From Candidatus Nanopelagicus limnes (GTDB lineage: Bacteria; Actinomycetota; Actinomycetes; Nanopelagicales; Nanopelagicaceae), in NCBI RefSeq assembly GCF_002287885.2, contig NZ_CP016768.2, positions 1,174,109-1,238,108 of the forward strand: a stretch of DNA of 64,000 nt, read 5' to 3'. The notes under the pieces were generated by a model that was not told the DNA's origin, searched no databases, and saw only the letters and a list, made by a program, of their open reading frames with translations. This document shows, in pieces, positions 21,602 to 31,315 of this stretch. The stretch's first letter is position 1. Every line of letters starts with the position of its first letter. Position numbers and translations under genes: made by a program.

Positions 21602-24322
21602 CTATTTTGGCGCATTTCCAACACCAGTTGCAGCCTTTTTGGCTTTCTTTTTCGCCCCCGCACCTTTCACAGTTTTCTCAGTAAGTGTTGGTGCACTTTT
21701 CTTCGCTCTCTTGCCTTTCTTTTTTGATCCACCAGGGTTTTCAATCTCCCAAGCCCGACGTCCCGCAAGTAATTCAAGAGCACGTTCTAATGTAAGTAAC
21801 TCAACCGCGTCACCGCGTCTTAATGTTGCATTTGTTTCACCATCTGTTACATAAACACCAAATCTGCCATCTTTAACAATTACTTCACGCTCTGTTTGTG
21901 GATCTTTACCTAATTCTTTAAGTGGTGGCTTTGCAACACCACGCCTTCTTACCTTTGGTTGTTTATATATTTCAATTGCTTCTTCTAGTCCAATAGAAAA
22001 CAATTGATCTTCACTTGTAAGAGTCCGTGAATCTGCACCGTGTTTCATATATGGGCCATACCTACCATTTTGAACGGTAATGATTTCATCTTGATATGAA
22101 CCTAAAGATCTTGGTAGAGACAGCAAACGAAGTGCGTCAGATAAATCAACTGTGTCTAATGACATTGTTGAAAGTAATGATGCTGTCTTTGGTTTAGGCG
22201 CATCTTTTTTCTTACGTTTTTTCTTAGCACCCTCTTCAACTATCTCTTCAGGAAAAACTTCAGTTATATAAGCACCAAAGCGTCCAGACTTAGCAATAAC
22301 CTCTAGCCCAGTTCCCGGATCCACTCCTAATTTTCGCTCACCCGATGGTTTGGCTAATAATTCAATTGCAACAGGAAGTGTTAATTCATCCGGTGCCATC
22401 TGCTCTGGGATATTGGCAAACTTACGATCATCACCTTGGCCTTGTTGCAGGTAAGCACCAAATCTGCCAACTCTGATTTCAATATCTTCACCCATCTTCA
22501 TGGTGTTAATTGCTTGCGCATCAATTGCGCCTAGATCAGCGGATAAATCAGCTAACCCTGGATTATCTTCTGTGCCATAGAAAAACTTTGTAAGCCATGC
22601 GACTCGTTCTTCATCACCATTTGCAATTCGATCTAAATCCTCCTCCATAGAGGCTGTGAATTCATAATCAATTAGCTTTGTGAAGTGCTGCTCTAATAAT
22701 CCTGTAACTGAAAATGCTAAAAAAGTAGGAACTAATGCACGTCCACGTTTTGCAACATACCCTCGATCTTGAATAGTTTGCATAATTGAAGCAAAGGTTG
22801 ATGGCCGGCCAATTCCAAGCTCCTCTAGTTTTTTAACTAATGTTGGCTCGGTATACCTTGCTGGTGGTTTTGTCTCATGCCCCTCACAGCTGTATTCATT
22901 TACCTTTATCTTTTCACCAACACTCATTGCTGGCAATCTGCGATCAGTATCTTCAACATCTGCCTTATCTTCAACAATATCTTCATAGGCTGCTAAAAAT
23001 CCAGCAAATGTAATTACTGATCCATTTGCACGAAATATTGCATCAGCGCCAGTTTTAGTCTTAACATCAAAATCAACTCTCATTTGCTGCTTCTTTGCAT
23101 CAGACATTTGGGATGCAATAGTTCGCTTCCAAATTAAGTCATAGAGTGCAAACTCATCTCTTGATAACTCTGGCGCTAATTCACCAGGAGTTCTAAATGA
23201 TTCACCTGCTGGTCTAATTGCCTCATGCGCTTCTTGGGCGTTTTTTGTTTTGCCTTCATAAACTCTTGGGGTTGCTGGCACAAACTCTTTTCCATAAAGT
23301 GCTTGGGCAGATGATCTTGCTGCTGTAATGGAAGAGGAAGAAAGAGTTACTGAATCTGTTCTCATGTAGGTGATATAGCCGTTTTCATATAATCGTTGAG
23401 CAATGCGCATTGTTAACTGTGCTCCCCAGCCAAGACGAGAACCTGCATCTTGTTGCATGGTTGAAGTTGTAAAGGGTGGTTTTGGTCGCTCAGTTCTTGG
23501 TGATTCCTCTAATGATTTAACAACCAGTGATTGACCTTGCAATGATTGAACTAATTCTCTAGCACCTGCTTGATCAAGTAATAAAATATTTGCAGCAGAT
23601 TTATCTTTTATCCCACCGTTTGCATCAAAATCATTTGTAGCAGCAACTCGCTTACCATTTAATGATAAAAGCCTTGCTGAAAATCCTGCCTCGCATGCTG
23701 CTGCTAAATCCCACCAACTAGATGAAATAAAGGCCATACGTTCACGCTCGCGCTCAACAATTAATCTAGTTGCAACTGATTGAACACGTCCTGCTGAAAT
23801 TCTTGGCATAACTTTTTTCCATAAAACTGGTGATAATCGATATCCATAAAGGCGGTCTAATACGCGCCTTGTTTCTTGGGCATCTACTAATCGATAATCT
23901 AAATCACGAGTTTCCTTAGCTGCTTTTACAATCGCATCCTTGGTAATTTCATGAAAAACCATTCGCCGAACTGGAATCTTTGGCCGTAATACTTCAATTA
24001 GATGCCATGCGATCGCTTCACCTTCGCGGTCTTCATCCGTTGCCAGAATTAATTCATCAGCATCCTTCATTAACTCTTTTAACTCGGCCACTTTAGATTT
24101 TTTATCCGGGTTAATTACATATAAAGGGGCAAACTCCTCTTCAATGTTTACGCCCTCTTTTGCCCAGGCAAACTTTTTATACTCCTTTGGAATATCAGCT
24201 GCCCGTTGTGGTAAATCGCGAATATGGCCCACGGATGCTTCAACAACATACTCATCCCCTAAAAAGGAGCCAATCTTGCGCGCCTTTGCAGGGGACTCAA
24301 CAATTACTAACTTTGTTCCCAA
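21602..24322 (-). CDS. topA: DNA topoisomerase I
   Basis: Type IA topoisomerase relaxing negative supercoils. The 906-residue protein begins with a Toprim domain (VIVESPAKARKIGSFLG, and ATDEDREGEAIAWH), then SAGRVQSVATRLI, the active-site block YITYMRTDSVTLSS (catalytic Tyr), and several GRFGAY-type C-terminal repeats that replace zinc fingers, ending in a lysine-rich tail. This is the actinobacterial layout. The start is TTG at 24322, supported by AAGGA six bases upstream. Cluster hppA-topA-tmk-holB. Confidence 0.97.
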   Translation of the reverse strand: MGTKLVIVESPAKARKIGSFLGDEYVVEASVGHIRDLPQRAADIPKEYKKFAWAKEGVNIEEEFAPLYVINPDKKSKVAELKELMKDADELILATDEDREGEAIAWHLIEVLRPKIPVRRMVFHEITKDAIVKAAKETRDLDYRLVDAQETRRVLDRLYGYRLSPVLWKKVMPRISAGRVQSVATRLIVERERERMAFISSSWWDLAAACEAGFSARLLSLNGKRVAATNDFDANGGIKDKSAANILLLDQAGARELVQSLQGQSLVVKSLEESPRTERPKPPFTTSTMQQDAGSRLGWGAQLTMRIAQRLYENGYITYMRTDSVTLSSSSITAARSSAQALYGKEFVPATPRVYEGKTKNAQEAHEAIRPAGESFRTPGELAPELSRDEFALYDLIWKRTIASQMSDAKKQQMRVDFDVKTKTGADAIFRANGSVITFAGFLAAYEDIVEDKADVEDTDRRLPAMSVGEKIKVNEYSCEGHETKPPARYTEPTLVKKLEELGIGRPSTFASIMQTIQDRGYVAKRGRALVPTFLAFSVTGLLEQHFTKLIDYEFTASMEEDLDRIANGDEERVAWLTKFFYGTEDNPGLADLSADLGAIDAQAINTMKMGEDIEIRVGRFGAYLQQGQGDDRKFANIPEQMAPDELTLPVAIELLAKPSGERKLGVDPGTGLEVIAKSGRFGAYITEVFPEEIVEEGAKKKRKKKDAPKPKTASLLSTMSLDTVDLSDALRLLSLPRSLGSYQDEIITVQNGRYGPYMKHGADSRTLTSEDQLFSIGLEEAIEIYKQPKVRRRGVAKPPLKELGKDPQTEREVIVKDGRFGVYVTDGETNATLRRGDAVELLTLERALELLAGRRAWEIENPGGSKKKGKRAKKSAPTLTEKTVKGAGAKKKAKKAATGVGNAPK

Positions 24323-24361
24323 AGTACTTCCTTCTTAACTTAAATGGGGAAGAGTAAAGCT

Positions 24362-26617
24362 TTAAGCGATGGCGGTTGCGCGTTTGCGGTTTCGCACCAA
24401 AGCCCAAATGATTACCAAGGTTGCAAGGAGTGCAATCACCATATTCATTGTTTGATTATCATCTAATGTGAAACCAACAATTGCAGGGGTAATTAACAAA
24501 CCAACAAGGTTCATTACCTTAATCAATGGGTTAATGGCTGGGCCGGCTGTGTCCTTAAATGGATCACCAACAGTGTCGCCAACAATTGTTGCTTTGTGAG
24601 CTTCACTGCCCTTGCCACCAAACTTGCCATCTTCAATCATCTTCTTCGCGTTATCCCAAGCTCCACCGGAGTTAGATAGGAAGACTGCCATTAATGTGCC
24701 AGTTCCAATTGATCCAGCAAGGTATGCACCAAGTGCGCCCACGCCTAAACCAAATCCAACTGCGATTGGCGCCATAACAGCAAGTAATCCTGGAGTTGCA
24801 AGTTCACGTAATGAATCACGTGTACAGATATCAACTACACGGCCGTACTCAGGCTTTACCTTGCCAGTCATAATTCCTGGGTACTTCTTAAATTGTGCGC
24901 GAACTTCAACAACTACCGCGCCAGCAGCACGGCTAACAGCGTTGACTGCAAGGCCTGAGAACATAAAGACCACAGCTGCGCCAATAATTAATCCAACTAA
25001 GTTTCTTGGATCTGCCACATCTAATACGCCTTGCAGTGAAAGAACCTGATCTTTAACTACCAAGCCTTTTTCAAGAACAGAGTTCTTAATTGCATCGGTA
25101 AATGCGCCAAATAATGCAGTTGCTGCCAAAACAGCGGTTGCAATTGCAATACCTTTTGTAATTGCCTTTGTGGTATTTCCAACTGCATCCAGTGAGGTAA
25201 GAATCTTTGCACCTTCACCCTTAACATCACCGCTCATCTCAGCAATACCTTGTGCGTTATCTGAAATTGGTCCGAAGGTATCCATTGCCACAATTACGCC
25301 AACAGTTGTTAGCAATCCTGTTCCTGCTAAAGAAACAGCAAATAGTGAAAGCACAACAGAGCCGGCGCCTAATAAATATGCTCCAAATACTGCGCCAGCT
25401 ATCAATAATGCAGAGTAAACAGCTGATTCAAATCCAACTGAAACACCAGCAAGAATTACTGTTGCTGCCCCTGTCTTTGAAGAGGCTGCCACATCATTTA
25501 CAGGCCTCTTGCCAACCTCAGTGAAGAAGCCGGTAAGTACTTGAATAGCTGCAGCTAGTGCAATACCAATTAATACTGCGCCTAATGCAAATACTCTTGG
25601 ATTAATATCAATCCCTTGAGCCTCAGCAGACAAACCTGACATATTCATTAATGAATCTGGAAGGTATGTAAAGGTTGCAAAACCAACTAATACTGCGCTG
25701 ATAATTGCGCTGGTAAAGAATGAGCGATTAATCGCTGTCATCGCTGACTTATCACTCTTGCGTAATTTAGTTAAGAAAATACCTAGTACTGCAGTGATAA
25801 TTCCAATTGCAGGCACGATCAATGGATAGATAAGACCAGCATCACCAAATCCTGCTTTTCCAAGAATTAGAGCTGCTACCAGTGTTACTGCATAGGACTC
25901 AAATAGATCTGCTGCCATACCAGCACAGTCACCAACATTGTCGCCAACATTGTCTGCAATAGTTGCAGCATTTCTTGGGTCATCTTCTGGAATTCCCTTT
26001 TCAACTTTTCCTACTAAATCTGCGCCAACATCAGCAGCCTTTGTAAAGATACCGCCACCAACGCGCATAAACATTGCAAGCATCGCTGCGCCAAAACCAA
26101 ATCCTTCAAGTACTGCTGGTGCATCCTCTTTGTAAATGATTACAACAAGAGATGCTCCTAAAAGTCCAAGTCCAACTGTTGTCATACCAACTACGCCGCC
26201 GGTGCGGAATGCAATTTGAACTGCACGCTCTGCTGACTTCTTACGAGCTGCCTCTGCTACGCGAACATTTGCTCTTACCGCTAGCCACATACCGTTGTAA
26301 CCAACGAGGGCTGAAAAACCAGCACCAACTAAGAAAAATATTGAGCGACCAATTCTGATATCTGTTTCACCAGGGAGTGCAAATAACAAGACAAAAACTA
26401 TCGCCACAAAAACGGAGAGTGTTTTAAATTGGCGAGATAGATAAGCCGCAGCACCTTCTTGAACAGCTGCTGCAATCTCCTGCATTTTTGCTGTGCCCTC
26501 ATCTTGGGCCAGTACCTGTGCTCGAAGAGCGAAGGCGATGGCAAGTGCTGCCAGTGAGATTCCTAAAATTACATATACGTAGGTGAGATTAGTTCCGCTA
26601 ACTTGGACAAGATTCAA
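24362..26617 (-). CDS. hppA: Membrane proton-translocating pyrophosphatase
   Basis: Multi-helix membrane pump that uses PPi hydrolysis to export protons, saving ATP in nutrient-poor cells. The 751-residue protein has the catalytic loop GGIFTKAADVGADLVGKVE (about residue 187 onward), DNVGDNVGDCAGMAADLFES and DTVGDPFKDTAGPAINPLIK. GNTTKAITKG carries Lys at the position that, in characterised members, distinguishes potassium-independent proton pumps from potassium-dependent GNTTAA types. TTG start at 26617 with AAGGAG six bases upstream. Divergent from dedA. Confidence 0.97.
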   Translation of the reverse strand: MNLVQVSGTNLTYVYVILGISLAALAIAFALRAQVLAQDEGTAKMQEIAAAVQEGAAAYLSRQFKTLSVFVAIVFVLLFALPGETDIRIGRSIFFLVGAGFSALVGYNGMWLAVRANVRVAEAARKKSAERAVQIAFRTGGVVGMTTVGLGLLGASLVVIIYKEDAPAVLEGFGFGAAMLAMFMRVGGGIFTKAADVGADLVGKVEKGIPEDDPRNAATIADNVGDNVGDCAGMAADLFESYAVTLVAALILGKAGFGDAGLIYPLIVPAIGIITAVLGIFLTKLRKSDKSAMTAINRSFFTSAIISAVLVGFATFTYLPDSLMNMSGLSAEAQGIDINPRVFALGAVLIGIALAAAIQVLTGFFTEVGKRPVNDVAASSKTGAATVILAGVSVGFESAVYSALLIAGAVFGAYLLGAGSVVLSLFAVSLAGTGLLTTVGVIVAMDTFGPISDNAQGIAEMSGDVKGEGAKILTSLDAVGNTTKAITKGIAIATAVLAATALFGAFTDAIKNSVLEKGLVVKDQVLSLQGVLDVADPRNLVGLIIGAAVVFMFSGLAVNAVSRAAGAVVVEVRAQFKKYPGIMTGKVKPEYGRVVDICTRDSLRELATPGLLAVMAPIAVGFGLGVGALGAYLAGSIGTGTLMAVFLSNSGGAWDNAKKMIEDGKFGGKGSEAHKATIVGDTVGDPFKDTAGPAINPLIKVMNLVGLLITPAIVGFTLDDNQTMNMVIALLATLVIIWALVRNRKRATAIA

Positions 26618-26715
26618 TGAACTCTCCTTGGGTAGGGCTCAACTTTGAGCACTTGACTGACGACGGGCGAGTTTACGCATACTGGCTCCCCTTTTTACAA
26701 ATAAAGAGGTATGCC

Positions 26716-27399
26716 GTGGATAAATCACGCTTAATTTACCCATCTTGGGCAGATACCCTGACCCCCAAGATGAATTTATTTGATGCCCACTCAATAGTTA
26801 CCGATCTTGGCCTGATTGGAATCTTGGCTATTTTATTTGCCGAAACTGGTTTGTTAGTTGGCCTAGCTTTTCCAGGAGATTCACTTCTATTTGTAGCTGG
26901 CATTGCAGCCTCTGGCACAGGAGCTGCCCTTTTAAATGGAAATCAATTGCCAACCTTAGAGTTATTCATTGGCGCACCAATTGCAGCAATAACTGGTTCA
27001 TTTGTAGGCAGGTGGTTTGGCGCAAAGTATGGCCGTAAGTTATTTGATCGACCAGATGGCAGATTCTTTACACAGGCCAGAGTTGTGCAAACTGAAAAAT
27101 GGTTAGAAAAATACGGAATTGGTAAAGCATTAATATTGGCAAGATTTATCCCATTTGTTAGAACTTTAATCAACCCAATGGTTGGTGTAATTAATATCCC
27201 AACTAAAGTATTTATGTTTTGGAATGTAGTTGGCGCAATAATTTGGACTGACGGAATTATCCTTCTTGGATACTTATTGGGTGAAAAAATTGAGGGATCT
27301 GTAGATAAATTCTTACTACCGATTATTGGATTAATTATTGCGCTTAGTTTGCTGCCGATAGCAATTGAGATTTATCGGGAGAGAAAGCGCAAGCACTAA
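26716..27399 (+). CDS. DedA family membrane protein
   Basis: Polytopic inner-membrane protein of the DedA/SNARE-associated family; members flip polyprenyl phosphate or phospholipids and support envelope homeostasis. About five hydrophobic segments, with GLAFPGDSLLFVAGIAA and the conserved RFIPFVRTLINPMVG block. A long in-frame reading extends back to 26617, opposite the hppA start, but I choose GTG at 26716 because AAGAGG lies six bases upstream; ATG at 26770 is an alternative. Its stop overlaps the start of the GT4 gene (TAATG). Confidence 0.88.
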   Translation: MDKSRLIYPSWADTLTPKMNLFDAHSIVTDLGLIGILAILFAETGLLVGLAFPGDSLLFVAGIAASGTGAALLNGNQLPTLELFIGAPIAAITGSFVGRWFGAKYGRKLFDRPDGRFFTQARVVQTEKWLEKYGIGKALILARFIPFVRTLINPMVGVINIPTKVFMFWNVVGAIIWTDGIILLGYLLGEKIEGSVDKFLLPIIGLIIALSLLPIAIEIYRERKRKH

Positions 27400-28505
27400 T
27401 GAAGGTCTTGCACATTATTACCAGAATGAACACGGGTGGTCCTGCTGTTTTCTTAGATCATTTAACAAGTGCCATGAATGATTTAGATACACAATCAACT
27501 ATTGCATATGGATATTGTGAATCAAATGAAAGTGACTTTACTCAAACTCATAAACTTGGTGCACAACTTTTAGAAATCAATACTTTGCATCGATCACTAA
27601 ATCCACTAGATGATTTAAGAAGTTTCTTTAGTTTAAGAAGGATGATTAAAGAAATGAAGCCAGATTTAATCAACACACACACCTCTAAAGCAGGCGTGCT
27701 TGGCAGGCTTGCAGCAAAATCTGTAAATAAAAATTCGCCTGTGGTTCACACCTTTCACGGTCATTTAATTTATGGTTATTTCGCTCGCTATAAATCTTCG
27801 GTGTTTACTGTAATTGAAAAAATTATGGGTAAATACACAGATGTAGCCGTTGCTGTCACTAGTGAAACTAAGCGCTCATTAACAAATCTTGGGATTGGTA
27901 AAAAGCTTTTATGGAGAGTTATTCAGATTGGAATCCCGGTAAAAACTATTGAGTTTAATCAAGGGCAAAATGGAGTATTTAACTTACTCTGGGTTGGGCG
28001 CTTTACAGATATCAAAGACCCGAAATATGCAATTGAGGTAGTCAAGCACCTTTCAAAAGCATCACCAAACAATTTTTCACTCACCATGGTTGGTGAAGGT
28101 GAACTGTTTTCCAAAATAAAAACGGAAGCAAAAAATCTGCCAATCAAATTTACTGGATGGCTTACTGCTCCATTTGAAAACATAACTGATTTTGATCTAC
28201 TGCTAATTACTAGCAAGAATGAAGGCTTGCCGCTAGTTATGTTAGAGGCAGCAAATTACGGTAAGCCAACAATTAGTAATAATGTCGGTGGCATATCTGA
28301 GTTTATTTCTAATAATCAAACCGGGTATTTAACTGAATTAGATCCAGTAAAGATGGCGAATCGAATAATAGAAATAGCCTCTGACAGGAAATCACTTCAC
28401 CAAGTCGGACTAAACGCCAATAAATTGTTGAGTGAGAAATTTTCAGTAACTAAAATGGCAGAGAATTACAAAGACTTATATATGCAATTAGTGATTCGCA
28501 AGTAA
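27399..28505 (+). CDS. GT4-type glycosyltransferase (GT-B fold)
   Basis: Nucleotide-sugar-dependent glycosyltransferase likely acting in cell-surface polysaccharide or glycolipid synthesis. N-terminal acceptor domain begins VLHIITRMNTGGPAVFLDHL; the donor-binding domain (about 190-340) contains LLWVGRFTDIKDP and the E-x7-E motif region SKNEGLPLVMLEAANYGKP. 368 residues. Coupled to dedA by a one-base overlap; its last 18 bases overlap convergent galE. Acceptor and sugar are not identifiable. Confidence 0.9.
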   Translation: MKVLHIITRMNTGGPAVFLDHLTSAMNDLDTQSTIAYGYCESNESDFTQTHKLGAQLLEINTLHRSLNPLDDLRSFFSLRRMIKEMKPDLINTHTSKAGVLGRLAAKSVNKNSPVVHTFHGHLIYGYFARYKSSVFTVIEKIMGKYTDVAVAVTSETKRSLTNLGIGKKLLWRVIQIGIPVKTIEFNQGQNGVFNLLWVGRFTDIKDPKYAIEVVKHLSKASPNNFSLTMVGEGELFSKIKTEAKNLPIKFTGWLTAPFENITDFDLLLITSKNEGLPLVMLEAANYGKPTISNNVGGISEFISNNQTGYLTELDPVKMANRIIEIASDRKSLHQVGLNANKLLSEKFSVTKMAENYKDLYMQLVIRK

Positions 28506-29453
28506 CTCTGCTTGCGCATCTTGTAAAATCTCACTTAAAGATTTGTTTGGTACCCAACCTAAAACTTGTTTGGCTTTTTCATTACTAGTAACCAATGCGA
28601 AACTGTCCCCAGCTCTTCTGTCAGCAAACCGATAGGAAATATTTTTCTTCAAAGAATCTTCTGCAGTTTTGACAACCTCAAGCACTGTTGAACCTGTTGA
28701 GGTGCCCAAATTTATTACCTGATTTCCCGGTACCTCTAGCTTGGTCAATGATTTGATTAAAGCATCTGCAAGATCAACAACGTGGACAAAATCTCTTGTT
28801 GGAGTTCCATCTTTAGTCGCCCAATCATTGCCAAAAATTAGTAGGGGTTTCTCATTTGAGCTGTGAAGAATGCTTGGAATTAAGTGAGTTGCACCTTCAT
28901 GCTTAATTTTTAGCCAATTACCTTTTTTAGTTTGTAGAGCACCACCAATATTGAAAAATCTAAAGCAAATAGAAGATATGCCAAGTGATTTTGCATTTTT
29001 TTCGAGGTACTGATCAATCTCTAATTTCGTTGCTCCGTAGACATTTACTGGGTTAACTTTTGATTTTTCATTTACTGGATAATCTTCAGGGTCGCCATAT
29101 ACGGCAGCAGTTGAAGCAAATACTAGTTTTTTAATATTTTTTTCGGTGCATTTATTAATCAAATTTAAAGTTCCATTAATATTAACTTTTTTATAAAGCT
29201 CTGGCTCTCTTTCACCCTCTTCGACCCTGATTTTCGCTGCTAAATGAAACACAACCTCAACGCCATCTAGTGCTTGATTTAATTTATCATTATCTAAAAT
29301 AGAGCCTTGGATAAAATCTGCGTTCTCATCAATATTTTCTTTAAAACCATTACTTAAGTCATCAATTACTTTCACCTGATGTCCTGAAGTAATCAACTTA
29401 TTGACTAAAACTGATCCAATATAACCTGCACCCCCTGTAACAAGTATTTTCAT
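28488..29453 (-). CDS. galE: UDP-glucose 4-epimerase
   Basis: Short-chain dehydrogenase-type epimerase interconverting UDP-glucose and UDP-galactose. The NAD-binding motif VTGGAGYIGSVLVNKL is at the N-terminus, and the catalytic pair is Tyr and Lys in VYGATKLEID, preceded by FASTAAVYG. The 321-residue length fits GalE, though it could act on other UDP-sugars. Starts at the pyrE stop (TAATG) and converges on the GT4 gene, which may use its product. Confidence 0.9.
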   Translation of the reverse strand: MKILVTGGAGYIGSVLVNKLITSGHQVKVIDDLSNGFKENIDENADFIQGSILDNDKLNQALDGVEVVFHLAAKIRVEEGEREPELYKKVNINGTLNLINKCTEKNIKKLVFASTAAVYGDPEDYPVNEKSKVNPVNVYGATKLEIDQYLEKNAKSLGISSICFRFFNIGGALQTKKGNWLKIKHEGATHLIPSILHSSNEKPLLIFGNDWATKDGTPTRDFVHVVDLADALIKSLTKLEVPGNQVINLGTSTGSTVLEVVKTAEDSLKKNISYRFADRRAGDSFALVTSNEKAKQVLGWVPNKSLSEILQDAQAELLANH

Positions 29454-29986
29454 TAAAAGCCTAGATCTGTTAGTTGATACGCGGCACGATATTCAAACCC
29501 TGCCTCTTTAACTTTAGCCGCCGCTCCTCTTTCAACAATTACTGCAACTGCAACAACAATTGCACCTGCTTCCTTGAGTGCCTCAACCGCAGTTAAAACA
29601 GATCCACCAGTAGTTGAAGTATCTTCCACAGCTAAAACTCTTCGCCCTTTAACATCTGGGCCTTCAATCCGTCGTTGTAAGCCATGTGCTTTTTCTGCTT
29701 TTCGAACCACAAAAGAATCTAATTTGCGACCATTTTTTGCGGCAACATGCATCATCGCTGTTGCAACAGGGTCTGCTCCAAGTGTTAAACCGCCAACAGC
29801 TTCAAAATCTAAATCTTTGGTTAACTCCAGCATCACTTCACCAACTAGTGGCGCAGCAGTTGCATCTAAAGTAACTCTACGCAGATCAACGTAATAATCA
29901 GCCTCTTTGCCGGAGGATAAAATAACTTTTCCATGCACAACCGCTTTTTTTAATATTTCACTTTTTAATGCGTCTTTTGATGACAT
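29453..29986 (-). CDS. pyrE: Orotate phosphoribosyltransferase
   Basis: Pyrimidine synthesis: orotate plus PRPP gives OMP. The 177-residue protein carries the PRPP-binding motif VLAVEDTSTTGGSVLTAV and the N-terminal SSGKEADYYVDLRRV block, where Lys and Arg residues bind orotate. Complete and of normal length. It precedes galE with overlapping stop and start and follows hspR on the same strand after a 26-base gap, the typical actinobacterial neighbourhood for pyrE near dnaK genes being variable. Confidence 0.95.
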   Translation of the reverse strand: MSSKDALKSEILKKAVVHGKVILSSGKEADYYVDLRRVTLDATAAPLVGEVMLELTKDLDFEAVGGLTLGADPVATAMMHVAAKNGRKLDSFVVRKAEKAHGLQRRIEGPDVKGRRVLAVEDTSTTGGSVLTAVEALKEAGAIVVAVAVIVERGAAAKVKEAGFEYRAAYQLTDLGF

Positions 29987-30012
29987 ATAGGTGAGCCTAT
30001 CTCTACTTGCTA

Positions 30013-30390
30013 TTAATCTTTTGGATAAACAACGACGGTTTGTTCGCTTCGTTTAATTAAAGACTTAGGCGGGTTAGCAAGCAAAAGTGCATCAACCTCA
30101 GTTCTTAGTTTTGCCACCTCTAGTGACATATTTGCCACCGCCTCCTCCAGCTGCATAATGCGAGCAATTCCTGCAAGATTTATTCCTTCGCCAACTAATC
30201 TTTGAACATTACGTAATTTAACAATATCTAGAAGTGAGTATCTTCGGTTTTTCCCAACAGTTCTGTTGGGTGAAACAATTCCTAAACGATCATACTGACG
30301 TAGCGTTTGTGGGTGCATGCCAGATAACTCAGAGGCAACAGAGATTACATACACTGCTTCATCTTCTGGAATTTGATTTTCTTTATTCAT
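30013..30390 (-). CDS. hspR: MerR-family heat-shock repressor HspR
   Basis: Autoregulatory repressor of the dnaK operon; in Streptomyces and mycobacteria HspR binds HAIR operators together with DnaK as co-repressor. The 125-residue protein has the MerR-type winged helix ISVASELSGMHPQTLRQYD (about 16-34) followed by RRYSLLDIVKLR and a short coiled coil. The C-terminal VVVYPKD resembles the hydrophobic tail of HspR. It overlaps the dnaJ stop by 4 bases and is the last gene of the operon. The matching operator lies upstream of dnaK. Confidence 0.96.
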   Translation of the reverse strand: MNKENQIPEDEAVYVISVASELSGMHPQTLRQYDRLGIVSPNRTVGKNRRYSLLDIVKLRNVQRLVGEGINLAGIARIMQLEEAVANMSLEVAKLRTEVDALLLANPPKSLIKRSEQTVVVYPKD

Positions 30391-31301
30391 TTTTTAGCCT
30401 TAGAAAATAATTCTTTTCGAGGATCAAAATCATTTGTTGCCTTATCAAAATCTTCAATTGCTTTTTTAGCAGCCCCGTCTACTCGCTGTGGAATGGCAAC
30501 ATCTAAAGTAATCATTAAATCCCCAGCATTTAAACCTTTTTTAACCCCACGACCTTTAACTCTTAATGTTCTACCTGATGGTGTGCCAGGTGCAATACGT
30601 ACTGTTACTTCATCCCCATCCAAGGTTGGCACAGAAATATCTGCGCCCAATGTGGCTTCACTAAATGTAATTGGCAGAGTCACGTGAATATTTTCATCTT
30701 TTCTAGAAAATATTGGATGAGGTGTTACATGTATTAATACATATAAATCACCAGGACCAGCAGCTCCTGGTGCACCACGTCCTTTAATTTTTATCTTTGC
30801 ACCATCTTTAATGCCAGCTGGAACTCTGGTTGTAATATTTGCTGGTGTTGATCCATTTGGTGAGAGCCGTAAATTTAATTCAGTGCCATAGATAGATTCT
30901 TTAAATCCAATTGAGGCCTCTGTTTGCAAATCTGCGCCATGGCGTTGACGAGCACCGCCAAATAATGTTGAAAAAATATCTCCGCCTGGACCAAATAAAT
31001 CTGAAAAATCACCGCCATTAAAACCCTGTCCACCGCCATTAAAGCCAGGTGGAACTCTTCCTGATTTAACAGCTTCGCGAACTTCGTCATATTCTCGGCG
31101 TTTTTTATCATCACTTAATATGTCATAAGCCTCAGAGACTGCTTTAAAGCGATCCTCTAACTTTTTATCCCCTTTAGTTTTATCAGGGTGAAGCTCTCTA
31201 GCTAATTTTCGGTATTGTTTTTTAATGGCATCGCTATCAGCACCCTTTGAAACACCAAGGATTTGGTAGTAATCCTTTTCATATAAATCTTTAGCTGCCA
31301 T
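30387..31301 (-). CDS. dnaJ: DnaJ-type co-chaperone without zinc finger
   Basis: J-domain partner of DnaK that delivers substrates and stimulates ATP hydrolysis. The J domain (about 8-75) has HPD in ARELHPDKTKG; a Gly/Phe-rich linker follows (about 85-120: FNGGGQGFNGG), then two beta-barrel substrate-binding domains and a C-terminal dimer region. The cysteine-rich zinc-finger domain of class A DnaJ is missing; the 304-residue protein contains no cysteine, so it is class B (CbpA-like). Frame and length are intact, which makes it an ancestral or replaced form rather than a broken gene. Confidence 0.93.
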   Translation of the reverse strand: MAAKDLYEKDYYQILGVSKGADSDAIKKQYRKLARELHPDKTKGDKKLEDRFKAVSEAYDILSDDKKRREYDEVREAVKSGRVPPGFNGGGQGFNGGDFSDLFGPGGDIFSTLFGGARQRHGADLQTEASIGFKESIYGTELNLRLSPNGSTPANITTRVPAGIKDGAKIKIKGRGAPGAAGPGDLYVLIHVTPHPIFSRKDENIHVTLPITFSEATLGADISVPTLDGDEVTVRIAPGTPSGRTLRVKGRGVKKGLNAGDLMITLDVAIPQRVDGAAKKAIEDFDKATNDFDPRKELFSKAKK

Positions 31302-31315
31302 TGAAAAATACTGCC

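Noticed and set aside
24612..25049. 145-codon open frame antisense to hppA, and similar long antisense frames within topA, dnaK and guaB1
   Set aside because: They lie fully inside well-supported genes on the other strand, with low-complexity composition and no family motifs. They are by-products of codon bias.
26715..26723. CGTGGATAA, an 8-of-9 DnaA-box match at the dedA start
   Set aside because: A single isolated match; about a dozen such matches are expected by chance in a window of this size.
30387..31301. dnaJ as a pseudogene because the zinc finger is missing
   Set aside because: The frame is intact, the J domain has HPD, and both substrate-binding domains are present, so it is a class B DnaJ.
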